Shown: in pieces, positions 1-5,996 of the stretch
How positions within the stretch are numbered: position 1 is the first letter of the stretch
Layout: every line of letters begins with the position of its first letter
Assembly: GCA_000438115.1 (NCBI GenBank)
Contig: FR903613.1
Location: 103,846 to 119,290, forward strand
Length of the DNA stretch: 15,445 nt
Origin: Prevotella sp. CAG:617
Lineage (GTDB): Bacteria > Bacteroidota > Bacteroidia > Bacteroidales > Bacteroidaceae
Reading direction: 5' to 3'
Program-made: the position numbers and the translations under genes
The notes under the pieces: generated by a model
What the model was told of the DNA's origin: nothing
Database searches by the model: none
What the model saw: only the letters and a program-made list of their open reading frames with translations

Positions 1-591
1 CACCGCCCCTTTTATCCACAACATCAGACTTGTTACATCGCCAATTACGGTAAAAGCACCACCGGCATTAGCTGACAAAACGACAATTGTCCCTAAAACC
101 ATCCGCTGACGAGGATTTGCAACCACAGAATGCATTACTGTCAACATCAAACAAGTTGTTGTCAAATTATCAATATTTGCAGAAACCAAGAACGTCACGC
201 CTGCCAATATCCAAACCATCTTTTGGCTTTTTCGAGTACGCAACAAAGGTTTCAAAAAATCAAAGCACCCATTGCTATTCAGAATTTCAACAATTGTCAT
301 TGTTGCCAATATATACAGAACCAACTCACAAGCGTCTGTTATATATTTCATAAACACGGATTTTGCAATAAATTCTTTTATTGTACCTAAAGAATTTTCT
401 GCCCCATGCAAGAATAAAGAATATTCATATAAGTGCTGTGTTCGTACATATGATGCGCCATATCCCAAATATAAAAGCCAACATAAAACACCGACGAACA
501 TAGCCACCGCTGCGCGGTTTACATGATGGATTCGCTCTGTTGCGATAAATACGAATCCTAATAATAATATGACCACTAAAAAAGGCGTCAC
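1..591 (-). CDS. nhaD: NhaD-type Na+/H+ antiporter, 5' part (runs off the window)
   Basis: Inner-membrane sodium/proton antiporter of the ArsB/NhaD (ion transporter) superfamily, which exports Na+ in exchange for protons. Only the first 197 codons are present; the frame stays open to base 1. The N-terminus is a hydrophobic helix (TPFLVVILLLGFVFIA), followed by further membrane segments. The family signature is clear near the window edge: SANIDNLTTTCLML, then LSANAGGAFTVIGDVTSLML, which matches the NhaD pattern LDN...AANAGGAWSPIGDVTT. I chose GTG at 591-589 because it puts the start just ahead of the first helix, as in family members. No in-frame ATG lies near, and the two ATGs at 611-606 are in another frame and stop after three codons. 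The gene starts 27 nt after the tRNA-Gly 3' end, so it is probably read from the same transcript. Family assignment is strong; the start is less certain. Confidence 0.85.
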   Translation of the reverse strand, partial: MTPFLVVILLLGFVFIATERIHHVNRAAVAMFVGVLCWLLYLGYGASYVRTQHLYEYSLFLHGAENSLGTIKEFIAKSVFMKYITDACELVLYILATMTIVEILNSNGCFDFLKPLLRTRKSQKMVWILAGVTFLVSANIDNLTTTCLMLTVMHSVVANPRQRMVLGTIVVLSANAGGAFTVIGDVTSLMLWIKGAV

Positions 592-618
592 AGCAAATAT
601 TATTTCATCATTATCTTG

Positions 619-691
619 AGCGGTAAACGGGGCTCGAACCCGCGACCCTTAGCTTGGGAAGCTAATGCTCTACCAACTGAGCTACTACCGC
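619..691 (-). tRNA. tRNA-Gly (anticodon CCC)
   Basis: A full cloverleaf folds on the minus strand. The 7-bp acceptor stem is GCGGTAG paired with TTACCGC (one G-U). The D arm is GCTC/GAGC. The anticodon stem TTAGC/GCTAA holds the loop TTCCCAA, giving anticodon CCC at 658-656, which reads the glycine codon GGG. The variable loop has 5 nt, and the T arm has the loop TTCGAGC. The discriminator base is U at 619, as usual for bacterial tRNA-Gly. CCA is not encoded, so it would be added after transcription. The nhaD-like gene follows 27 nt downstream. Confidence 0.97.
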
Positions 692-701
692 ATTGCAAAC
701 G

Positions 702-709
702 CAAATTTA
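702..709 (-). promoter_or_regulatory. Probable -7 promoter element for tRNA-Gly / nhaD
   Basis: TAAATTTG on the minus strand fits the Bacteroides -7 consensus TAnnTTTG exactly. It ends 10 nt before the first base of the tRNA. No matching TTTG occurs 19-21 nt upstream, so the -33 element is weak or absent. Assignment rests on the motif and its position only. Confidence 0.5.
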
Positions 710-788
710 ATATATTATTCCGAAAAACCGACTATTCAAAATGCCTTTTTTGTGGTCTAAAAAAACTGCGACTAAAAAATCTCCTATT

Positions 789-1379
789 CTATTGTTTTTG
801 TCTAATCAATTGTAAAAATTCTTCTCGGGTTTTTGCCTGATTAAAAGCTCCACAGAAATCACTTGTTGTTGTCACGGAATTCTGTTTTTCAACCCCACGC
901 ATCTGCATACACATATGTTTCGCTTCTACCACGACCATTACTCCCAAAGGATTCAACGCTTCTTGTATACAATTTTTTATCTGCAGAGTCATCCTCTCCT
1001 GCACTTGCAAACGATGAGAAAAAACATCCACGACACGTGCGATTTTTGATAATCCAGTTATAATTCCATTGGGAATATAAGCCACATGTACTTTACCATA
1101 AAATGGAAGCATATGATGTTCGCACAAGGAATAAAAATTAATATCCTTCACAATCACCATCTGGCTATACTCTTCTCTAAAACGAGCGGATTTCAATATT
1201 TCAGAAGGATCCATGTCATACCCCCGGGTAAGCGTCAACATCGCCTTTGCTACTCGTTCCGGAGTTTTTAACAATCCCTCCCTATCAGGATTCTCCCCCA
1301 GTAATTTTAAAATTTCCAAATAATGAGCTTTTAGAGCTTCAATTTTATTTTCATCCATATCTTTTACCAATATTGCCAT
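789..1379 (-). CDS. folE: GTP cyclohydrolase I
   Basis: Cytoplasmic enzyme that converts GTP to 7,8-dihydroneopterin triphosphate, the first step of tetrahydrofolate (pterin) synthesis. The protein has 196 residues, a normal bacterial length. Zinc ligands are visible as Cys86 and His89 in SLCEHHMLPF and Cys157 in HMCMQMRG. His88 and His155 correspond to the catalytic histidines. The substrate region GLSKIARVVDVFSHRLQVQE and the C-terminal NSVTTTSDFCGAF are family-typical. The ATG at 1379 overlaps the upstream SPOR gene by 16 bp. A second in-frame ATG at 1358 (residue 8) would start 5 nt after the SPOR stop and would not shorten the conserved domain, so either start is possible. It is probably co-transcribed with the SPOR gene. 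No folate-sensing leader is visible. Confidence 0.97.
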   Translation of the reverse strand: MAILVKDMDENKIEALKAHYLEILKLLGENPDREGLLKTPERVAKAMLTLTRGYDMDPSEILKSARFREEYSQMVIVKDINFYSLCEHHMLPFYGKVHVAYIPNGIITGLSKIARVVDVFSHRLQVQERMTLQIKNCIQEALNPLGVMVVVEAKHMCMQMRGVEKQNSVTTTSDFCGAFNQAKTREEFLQLIRQKQ

Positions 1380-1840
1380 ACCACACTTCTAACAATGCGC
1401 AATTCCTTAAAAACTTTCAGGTTTCTCATTTTCCGGACGTATACTCGGGCATCTTCAGCAGTTTTAAAATCGCCGACCCTGCAAATCCATCTTGGAGATT
1501 CAAAATGCGTATAAACAGACAATTCAGGAAAATATGATCTACATAATCCTCCCATCCGATTGGCTCGCATCCTGTCAGTTCGAGAATTACCTCCGGTAAA
1601 AATCTGAATGCGATAGCCCGCACCTTTTCTTCGAACATACGATCGCCGAACTTCCATACGTTCGCCAGCTCCACCCGTATCTTTCTCCATTACACTTCTG
1701 TCCACAGGGGCATGAGTCGTATCTTTTTTCTGATGCCTCTCAAGAGGATGCTGATTCTCTTTTTTTGAGGAATCATTTACGACTTGTGCCTGCAACGATA
1801 AGCCAAGCAGTGCGAATAGGAATAAACAAGGAAAACGCAT
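1364..1840 (-). CDS. SPOR-domain periplasmic protein
   Basis: Predicted exported protein of 158 residues. Residues 1-19 form a signal peptide (hydrophobic core CLFLFALLGLSL, then QAQ). A polar, charged linker covers roughly 20-72. A SPOR domain follows at about 75-152, starting GYRIQIFTGG and ending in the RVGDFKTAEDA...KELRIVR pattern typical of this fold. SPOR domains bind glycan strands stripped of stem peptides and often locate proteins to the division septum, so a periplasmic peptidoglycan-binding role is inferred. There is no catalytic domain. The gene overlaps folE by 16 bp. It is separated from tpiA by 94 nt and a strong hairpin, so it may have its own promoter, but I find no clear TAnnTTTG there. 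Small SPOR proteins next to tpiA and folE recur in Bacteroidales. Confidence 0.85.
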   Translation of the reverse strand: MRFPCLFLFALLGLSLQAQVVNDSSKKENQHPLERHQKKDTTHAPVDRSVMEKDTGGAGERMEVRRSYVRRKGAGYRIQIFTGGNSRTDRMRANRMGGLCRSYFPELSVYTHFESPRWICRVGDFKTAEDARVYVRKMRNLKVFKELRIVRSVVWQYW

Positions 1841-1886
1841 ATCAGTAATACTGTAATATTATTGATTGAAGTGTCAGTATATAGCC

Positions 1887-1927
1887 AAGAAATCTTGCCA
1901 ACCTCAATCGGACTGGCAAGATTTCTT
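1887..1927 (-). terminator. Perfect 14-bp hairpin behind tpiA
   Basis: The arms AAGAAATCTTGCCA (1887-1900) and TGGCAAGATTTCTT (1914-1927) are perfectly complementary around a 13-nt loop, starting 8 nt after the tpiA stop. It is well placed to end or process the tpiA transcript. The sense-strand tail after the stem is GGCTATATACTG, not U-rich. The T-rich tail lies on the plus strand, where no gene is being read. It may act as an mRNA 3'-end stabiliser or partial terminator before the SPOR gene. Confidence 0.65.
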
Positions 1928-1934
1928 TATTTTA

Positions 1935-2693
1935 TTATTTCCAAGCATCAATAATGCCTTTAAAATCTGCAGCTTTCAATGCCGCGCCACCAATCAAGCC
2001 ACCATCGACATCATTCTTCGCGAACAATTCCTTGGCATTACTAGGTTTGCAGCTACCTCCATAAAGAATCGAAACATTTTCAGCAGCCTCAGCACCAAAT
2101 TTATCAGCAATAGTCTTACGGATAAAGGCGTGCATATCCTGTGCCTGATCTGCGGTTGCAGTCTTACCTGTTCCGATTGCCCATACCGGTTCGTAAGCTA
2201 AGATAATATTAGAAAACTCAGCAGGTGTCAAGTCAAACAAAGAACCTTCCAATTGAGCTTTTACAACCTCATTTTGTTTTCCACTTTCTCTGTCCTCCAG
2301 AACTTCACCGATACAGAAAATCACTTTCAATCCATTTGCAAGAGCAAGTTTTACTTTCTCCTTCAGAATTTCTGCAGTCTCATGATAATAAGCTCTACGC
2401 TCACTATGTCCTAAAATCACATAATTTGCGCCCGTTGATTTTACCATTTCTGCAGAAACCTCTCCAGTATAAGCTCCACTTACTTTATCAGCACAGTTTT
2501 CTGCACCTACCCCTATAATAGTAGGATCTACGATAGAAGCTACTGATGCCAAATGGATAAACGGAGTGCAAATAATGACTCCACAATTGGGCTTATCTGC
2601 GCTCAATACCGTGTTAAGTTCCTTTGCCAATTCAATTCCTTCTTGCAGGTTTTTATTCATTTTCCAATTACCTGCTACAATTTTCTTTCTCAT
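1935..2693 (-). CDS. tpiA: Triose-phosphate isomerase
   Basis: Cytoplasmic TIM-barrel enzyme interconverting dihydroxyacetone phosphate and glyceraldehyde 3-phosphate in glycolysis and gluconeogenesis. The protein is full length at 252 residues. Active-site residues are all in place: Asn9 and Lys11 in GNWKMNK, His96 in GHSERR, and Glu168 in AYEPVWAIGTGK, the last followed by the mobile loop 6. The phosphate-binding glycines lie in YGGS and GGLIGGAAL. The stretch GAENCADKVSGAYTGEVSA is the form seen in Bacteroidetes. ATG at 2693 is the only sensible start because it leads directly into RKKIVAGNWKMN. The gene follows the DoxX gene by 26 nt and is probably read with it and DUF1599. A perfect hairpin follows 8 nt after the stop. 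Confidence 0.98.
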   Translation of the reverse strand: MRKKIVAGNWKMNKNLQEGIELAKELNTVLSADKPNCGVIICTPFIHLASVASIVDPTIIGVGAENCADKVSGAYTGEVSAEMVKSTGANYVILGHSERRAYYHETAEILKEKVKLALANGLKVIFCIGEVLEDRESGKQNEVVKAQLEGSLFDLTPAEFSNIILAYEPVWAIGTGKTATADQAQDMHAFIRKTIADKFGAEAAENVSILYGGSCKPSNAKELFAKNDVDGGLIGGAALKAADFKGIIDAWK

Positions 2694-2719
2694 ATTGTTT
2701 AAATTAAAAGGGTTGTTAG

Positions 2720-3976
2720 TTATTTTCTTTTTTTTATTCCTCGCCTCTTATGCCAAATCTGATCAATCAATATCACAAAGAGCAAAGGTACAACAAACCA
2801 TAGAATTATTTTCAATAATTGCCAAGAAATAGTGTCAGCGCAAAATACATCCGACTTCATTCCTTTTATATCCGACAAGAATTCATTTTCATCCGGAAGA
2901 TTATTGCAGCTCCACTTTCTTATAATTTTCCCAGACTGCATAAGCACCAAACCAGGATTTGACCGGACAAATTCACGCAACATACTTGCATCTGCAAAAA
3001 GAATAGGATAGGTAGCTCCAGTTCTATCCTTCCATCTTTCTACAGACATACTATCACTCCCCGTCAAACAAATCAGACCATAATTATAATCATCACAAAA
3101 ATCAGCCAAGTCATTCAATCTATCAGTTACTCCATCCTCAGCATCATCCATATTCGGACAGGTAATTACAAATAAACGACTCTTATTATTGAGTACAGAA
3201 TCTGTATGATCATTTCCCTCGCTGTCAACTACAAAGAAATTAGTTATTGAAGCGGATTTTATCAACTTATTAGTTGTAGACACATATTGCCAAGTTGTAT
3301 CTGTTGGCACATGTTTTATATCAACCTTTATGGTATCTCCACCCTTCTCATACAAAAACGTGGTCTCGGTTTCAGAACGGGTTGCATCTAACAAACTAAC
3401 ACCGACACGATACTTTCCGACATCAATAATTGGCAGATAATGAGCGCTATATATACACAACACCAAAATAAATGTCATCGAATAATATATCATTATCCAT
3501 TGATGTTGTTCTGAAATCAAACGCCATATTCTCGTTTGGTTAAAAAGTAAAGCTGTTGACATCGCCAACAAAACTACATTCTTCCAAAATGTCAAAGCAT
3601 TCGACAGCACCAAAACATCTCCAAAACATCCGCAATCACTTATCGGATTATATCTGTAAATATAAGCAGTTAAAGCTGTCATAAAAAGCATGACAACAAA
3701 TACCACCCCACTACATATTTTACGACGGGCGCCCAACAACAAAAAAATACCAAGAGTAAACTCAAATACGGCTATTATATCCGCAAAAAAAATAGGATAC
3801 GGTGATTCAAGGAACTTACTTAATCCAAAATACTGGAAATAAGCTTCCAATTTATACGACATTCCTTGAGGATCTACTGCCTTGGTAAATCCGGAAAAAA
3901 TAAATGTTGCAGATAAGACGTATCTACAAACATTTATCAACACTGTTTTCACAAATTCAAGATTACTGTTTTTCAA
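2720..3976 (-). CDS. DoxX/MauE-like membrane protein with extracytoplasmic domain
   Basis: Predicted inner-membrane protein of 418 residues. The N-terminal part has about four membrane segments (about 10-30, 60-83, 88-108, 130-146) with the DoxX/MauE landmarks FIFSGFTKAVDP and a Cys pair at 115 and 117 in SDCGCFGD. A further membrane segment at about 160-180 is followed by a soluble region at about 185-380. A C-terminal helix (about 388-405) then leads into the basic tail KRRGIKKRK, probably cytoplasmic. The soluble part ends in a stretch that reads like a thioredoxin fold (SRLFVITCPNMDDA, later ATYPILFADASMLREFVRSNPGLVLMQSG) but has only one cysteine (273) where redox-active members have CxxC. 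MauE/DoxX relatives are linked to thiol redox and disulfide formation; that role is inferred here. It overlaps the upstream DUF1599 gene by 14 bp and precedes tpiA by 26 nt. Confidence 0.8.
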   Translation of the reverse strand: MKNSNLEFVKTVLINVCRYVLSATFIFSGFTKAVDPQGMSYKLEAYFQYFGLSKFLESPYPIFFADIIAVFEFTLGIFLLLGARRKICSGVVFVVMLFMTALTAYIYRYNPISDCGCFGDVLVLSNALTFWKNVVLLAMSTALLFNQTRIWRLISEQHQWIMIYYSMTFILVLCIYSAHYLPIIDVGKYRVGVSLLDATRSETETTFLYEKGGDTIKVDIKHVPTDTTWQYVSTTNKLIKSASITNFFVVDSEGNDHTDSVLNNKSRLFVITCPNMDDAEDGVTDRLNDLADFCDDYNYGLICLTGSDSMSVERWKDRTGATYPILFADASMLREFVRSNPGLVLMQSGKIIRKWSCNNLPDENEFLSDIKGMKSDVFCADTISWQLLKIILWFVVPLLFVILIDQIWHKRRGIKKRK

Positions 3977-4520
3977 GCTCCAACCGTATTATGCCAAAGA
4001 TCGAATAATTAATCATATCCATATAATTAGCATCAATTCCTTCTGAAACCAAAGTCCTTCCGTTATTATCTTCAATTTGCTTTGTGCGATATAGTTTCAT
4101 AAGAATCATATCCACATAAGACCCCACGCGCATACCCCTCCAGGCTTCACCATAATCATGGTTCTTATGCTTCATTAATTCAAAACATTGATTGGCATAC
4201 CAATCATAAGCTTCGATCGCTTCATCATAAGTCATATCTGGTTCAAGTACGCTCTCGTTTGACAACTGAATCAAACCTATAATACAATAATTGACTATTG
4301 CAACAAAAGACTCAACAGGCGACTCTACAATTTCCGCAATTCCACTTTCTTGTACAGAACGCAACCGACTAGCTTTAATAAAAACCTGATCAGTAACAGA
4401 AGGAATCCGCATTATCCGCCAAGCAGTTCCGTAATCCTTCAATTTACGAGAAAAGACATTACGGCAAATAGAAAATGCTTGCAAAAATTCTTCGTTCGTA
4501 TCAAATACCGGCATACCCAT
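3963..4520 (-). CDS. DUF1599 protein with two tandem domain copies
   Basis: Protein of 185 residues made of two copies of the DUF1599 module, also described as nucleotide modification associated domain 1. Copy 1 (about 14-86) contains KLKDYGTAWRIMRIPSVTDQ and ends ESFVAIVNYCIIGLIQL. Copy 2 (about 107-181) contains KNHDYGEAWRGMRVGSYVDM and ends YMDMINYSIFGIIRLEL. The shared core is hDYGxAWRxMR with a following charged helix and an hhNYxIhGhIxL helix. The biochemical role is not known; other members occur in phage genes proposed to act on modified nucleotides. There is no signal peptide, so it is probably cytoplasmic. ATG 4520 or ATG 4514 (residue 3) could be the start. It opens the DUF1599-DoxX-tpiA unit, with a good promoter just upstream. 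Confidence 0.85.
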   Translation of the reverse strand: MGMPVFDTNEEFLQAFSICRNVFSRKLKDYGTAWRIMRIPSVTDQVFIKASRLRSVQESGIAEIVESPVESFVAIVNYCIIGLIQLSNESVLEPDMTYDEAIEAYDWYANQCFELMKHKNHDYGEAWRGMRVGSYVDMILMKLYRTKQIEDNNGRTLVSEGIDANYMDMINYSIFGIIRLELEKQ

Positions 4521-4538
4521 AAATTATTTTGTATGATA

Positions 4539-4570
4539 CAAAAATACACAAAATACACGAAACCCCCAAA
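4539..4570 (-). promoter_or_regulatory. Bacteroidetes-type promoter for DUF1599-DoxX-tpiA
   Basis: On the minus strand TTTG (4570-4567) is followed after 20 nt by TATTTTTG (4546-4539), an exact fit to the Bacteroides TTTG / TAnnTTTG consensus with a normal spacer. A transcript starting about 7 nt later would have a leader of only 10-20 nt before ATG 4520 or 4514. Confidence 0.75.
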
Positions 4571-4573
4571 TTC

Positions 4574-4586
4574 AAGGATTATCCTT
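4574..4586. repeat. 13-bp palindrome upstream of the -33 box
   Basis: AAGGAT-T-ATCCTT is a perfect inverted repeat with a single central base, sitting 3 nt upstream of the -33 TTTG of the DUF1599 promoter. The arms are too close to form a hairpin loop, so if functional it would be a protein-binding site. It could also be chance. Confidence 0.3.
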
Positions 4587-4590
4587 ATAA

Positions 4591-4627
4591 TAAAAAGAAT
4601 AGGAATTCTTTTAAAGAACCCCTATCC
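4591..4627 (-). terminator. Intrinsic terminator of the LysM/M23 gene
   Basis: On the minus strand GGATAGGGGTTCTT (4627-4614) pairs with AAGAATTCCTATTC (4610-4597) over 14 bp including three G-U pairs, around a 3-nt loop. TTTTTATT follows at once. It lies 28 nt after the M23 gene stop and just upstream of the next promoter, so it separates the two transcription units. Confidence 0.7.
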
Positions 4628-4655
4628 ATATATCGTAAATCGGTAATCCGAGTAA

Positions 4656-5579
4656 TCAATAACGTAAAATTTGTCCCGGCATCAACTTTTTGCTTTTCTT
4701 AAATCCATTAATCTTACATAGTTGTTCAACGCTTACTCCAACTTTTTTCGAAACAGAATATAGCGTTTCGCCCTTTTTTATCTTATAGAAATGATCACCC
4801 CCCACTTCTGAAGCAGCAGACGTTGAATTATCAGTTCCTCCTCCAAAAGCCGCACTTTCCTTTGCCGTCCGCATTGATGCCAAATCAGACTGCTTACCAT
4901 AACTATCCTTATAATACGTATAATAATCACACGTTACGTCTTGATTGGGGAAGTCAAACAACAAAGCAGGATTTATTGCTACCCCCAACAAACGTGTCTC
5001 GAAATGTAAATGCGAACCGGAAGAAAGACCTGTACTTCCCCCAAGACCAATGGGCTGGCCAGCTCTTACTTCCTCATTTTCTTTTACTAGTTGAGCAGAC
5101 AAATGTCCATAAATGGTTTCCAAGCCATTCGGATGTCGTATTACAACATACTTACCATATCCTCCTGCGTCATAACGCACTATACGCACTTTCCCATCAA
5201 AAGCCGAAACAATCGTATCACCGGTATAGACCTTTATATCTAAACCTCTGTGCACCCGGCGATATGCCTTCCGATATCCATAGTTACTAGTAATTCGTCG
5301 ACTCGGAGTGGGCATACAAAAATCCCGTAGATCAATCTTAAAGCTATCTGGTAACTCAACGTTATATTGATGCGCGTATTTATTATTCCAATTGGGATAC
5401 AAATTAGCAGCAACTTGTTTCTGTTCGCGCTCTATCATCTTTTGAATTGAAACAGAATCTACGGCTTTTAATCTACGATCAATCGGAGCTTGTCGAGCTA
5501 TCAGGTCTTGTCCTACAACAGGCAGTCCAGCAACCGCAAACAAAGCTAACAAGCCTATTTTTATTTTACGTAACGTCAT
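4656..5579 (-). CDS. Secreted M23 peptidase with C-terminal LysM domain
   Basis: Predicted periplasmic peptidoglycan endopeptidase (LytM/M23 family), 307 residues. Residues 1-24 are a signal peptide ending in VVGQ. A helical linker follows, then the M23 domain at about 93-207. All metal and catalytic positions are present: His110 and Asp114 in HRGLD, His159 in YGHL, and the HLH pair His190/His192. It is therefore likely active, unlike degenerate EnvC or NlpD-type activators. A Ser/Gly-rich linker (about 225-262) leads to one LysM at about 263-307 (HFYKIKKGETLYSVSKKVGV, ending LMPGQILRY), which binds glycan strands. The ATG at 5579 is preceded by AAAGGAAA, a rare Shine-Dalgarno-like site in this window. 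It is transcribed alone and diverges from the GH25 lysozyme gene. Confidence 0.92.
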   Translation of the reverse strand: MTLRKIKIGLLALFAVAGLPVVGQDLIARQAPIDRRLKAVDSVSIQKMIEREQKQVAANLYPNWNNKYAHQYNVELPDSFKIDLRDFCMPTPSRRITSNYGYRKAYRRVHRGLDIKVYTGDTIVSAFDGKVRIVRYDAGGYGKYVVIRHPNGLETIYGHLSAQLVKENEEVRAGQPIGLGGSTGLSSGSHLHFETRLLGVAINPALLFDFPNQDVTCDYYTYYKDSYGKQSDLASMRTAKESAAFGGGTDNSTSAASEVGGDHFYKIKKGETLYSVSKKVGVSVEQLCKINGFKKSKKLMPGQILRY

Positions 5580-5618
5580 TTTTCCTTTGTGTGTTATTTC
5601 TGTAGCAAAAAGTTTCTA

Positions 5619-5649
5619 CAAAAATAGGGAGAACATAAATAACCACAAA
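5619..5649 (-). promoter_or_regulatory. Bacteroidetes-type promoter for the LysM/M23 gene
   Basis: Minus strand TTTG (5649-5646), a 19-nt spacer, then TATTTTTG (5626-5619), exactly the Bacteroides consensus. The start of transcription would lie near 5612, giving a leader of about 33 nt with AAAGGAAA just before ATG 5579. Confidence 0.75.
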
Positions 5650-5655
5650 ATTGCA

Positions 5656-5763
5656 TTAACTTTTTTCAACAACCCCAAGTAACCTCAACCCCCGATGCTT
5701 CAACTGATATCCATACTTTACAAATTCAGTCACGACAATACTATACAACTTCCAAATCTCAAA
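5656..5763 (-). other. Short coding-like stretch, possible gene relic
   Basis: A 35-codon open stretch between TGA and TAA on the minus strand reads FEIWKLYSIVVTEFVKYGYQ and ends in KHRGLRLLGVVEKS. Its composition is protein-like, and its last third is richer in G than the surrounding A/T-rich spacer. There is no ATG; GTG at 5733 is the only usual start and would give 25 residues. It ends 6 nt before the -33 box of the M23 promoter. I do not recognise the family. It may be the C-terminal remnant of a decayed gene, a very small gene, or chance. Confidence 0.25.
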
Positions 5764-5945
5764 TCAGACGAGACTTCACTGCTACAAGAATAAAACATTT
5801 TTTAATACTATTTCACCTTTTAAAACCTAAGTCAAATAAATATCCTTCGCATTCAAATATGCCCTTTCTTCATTGAGCATGCAGAACAAAAAAAACAAAA
5901 TTGTCCCATAAATCATTAAAAACTAAATATTTTAATAGACGATCT

Positions 5946-5976
5946 ATTGTACTTTGAACGGAAAAAACTATATTTG
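5946..5976 (+). promoter_or_regulatory. Bacteroidetes-type promoter for the GH25 lysozyme gene
   Basis: ATTG (5946-5949, three of four bases of TTTG), a 19-nt spacer, then TATATTTG (5969-5976), an exact -7 match. Transcription would start near 5983, about 14 nt before ATG 5997. Confidence 0.65.
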
Positions 5977-5987
5977 TAACCAAATAT
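5970..5987. repeat. Inverted repeat over the GH25 promoter
   Basis: ATATTTG (5970-5976) and CAAATAT (5981-5987) form a perfect 7-bp inverted repeat with a 4-nt spacer, overlapping the -7 box and the expected transcription start. It has the size and place of an operator, but half of each arm is the promoter motif itself, so chance is possible. Confidence 0.3.
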
Positions 5988-5996
5988 AATCTATAT

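Larger units (their letters stand above)
5580..5996. other. 417-bp divergent intergenic region
   Basis: It separates the M23 peptidase (minus) from the GH25 lysozyme (plus). The left end holds the M23 promoter (5619-5649) and a Shine-Dalgarno-like AAAGGAAA at 5581-5588. A short minus-strand coding-like stretch lies at 5656-5763. The right end holds the GH25 promoter with an inverted repeat (5946-5987). In 5764-5945 I see only A/T-rich sequence without a convincing gene, repeat or RNA structure. Confidence 0.7.

Noticed and set aside
1..591. Possible pseudogene at the window start, because short plus-strand frames dominate there
   Set aside because: The minus strand is uninterrupted for 197 codons with a clear NhaD signature; it simply lacks an ATG and runs off the edge.
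691..788. Riboswitch or terminator between folE and the tRNA
   Set aside because: The T-rich runs after folE are not preceded by a stable stem, and no conserved riboswitch core is visible.
1247..1537. Plus-strand open frames opposite folE and the SPOR gene
   Set aside because: They overlap well-supported minus-strand genes, have no recognisable domains and are shadows of the real frames.
4823..5290. A 155-codon plus-strand frame inside the M23 gene
   Set aside because: It is antisense to the conserved catalytic domain and its composition (rich in His, Gln, Leu, Pro) is that of a reverse-strand shadow.
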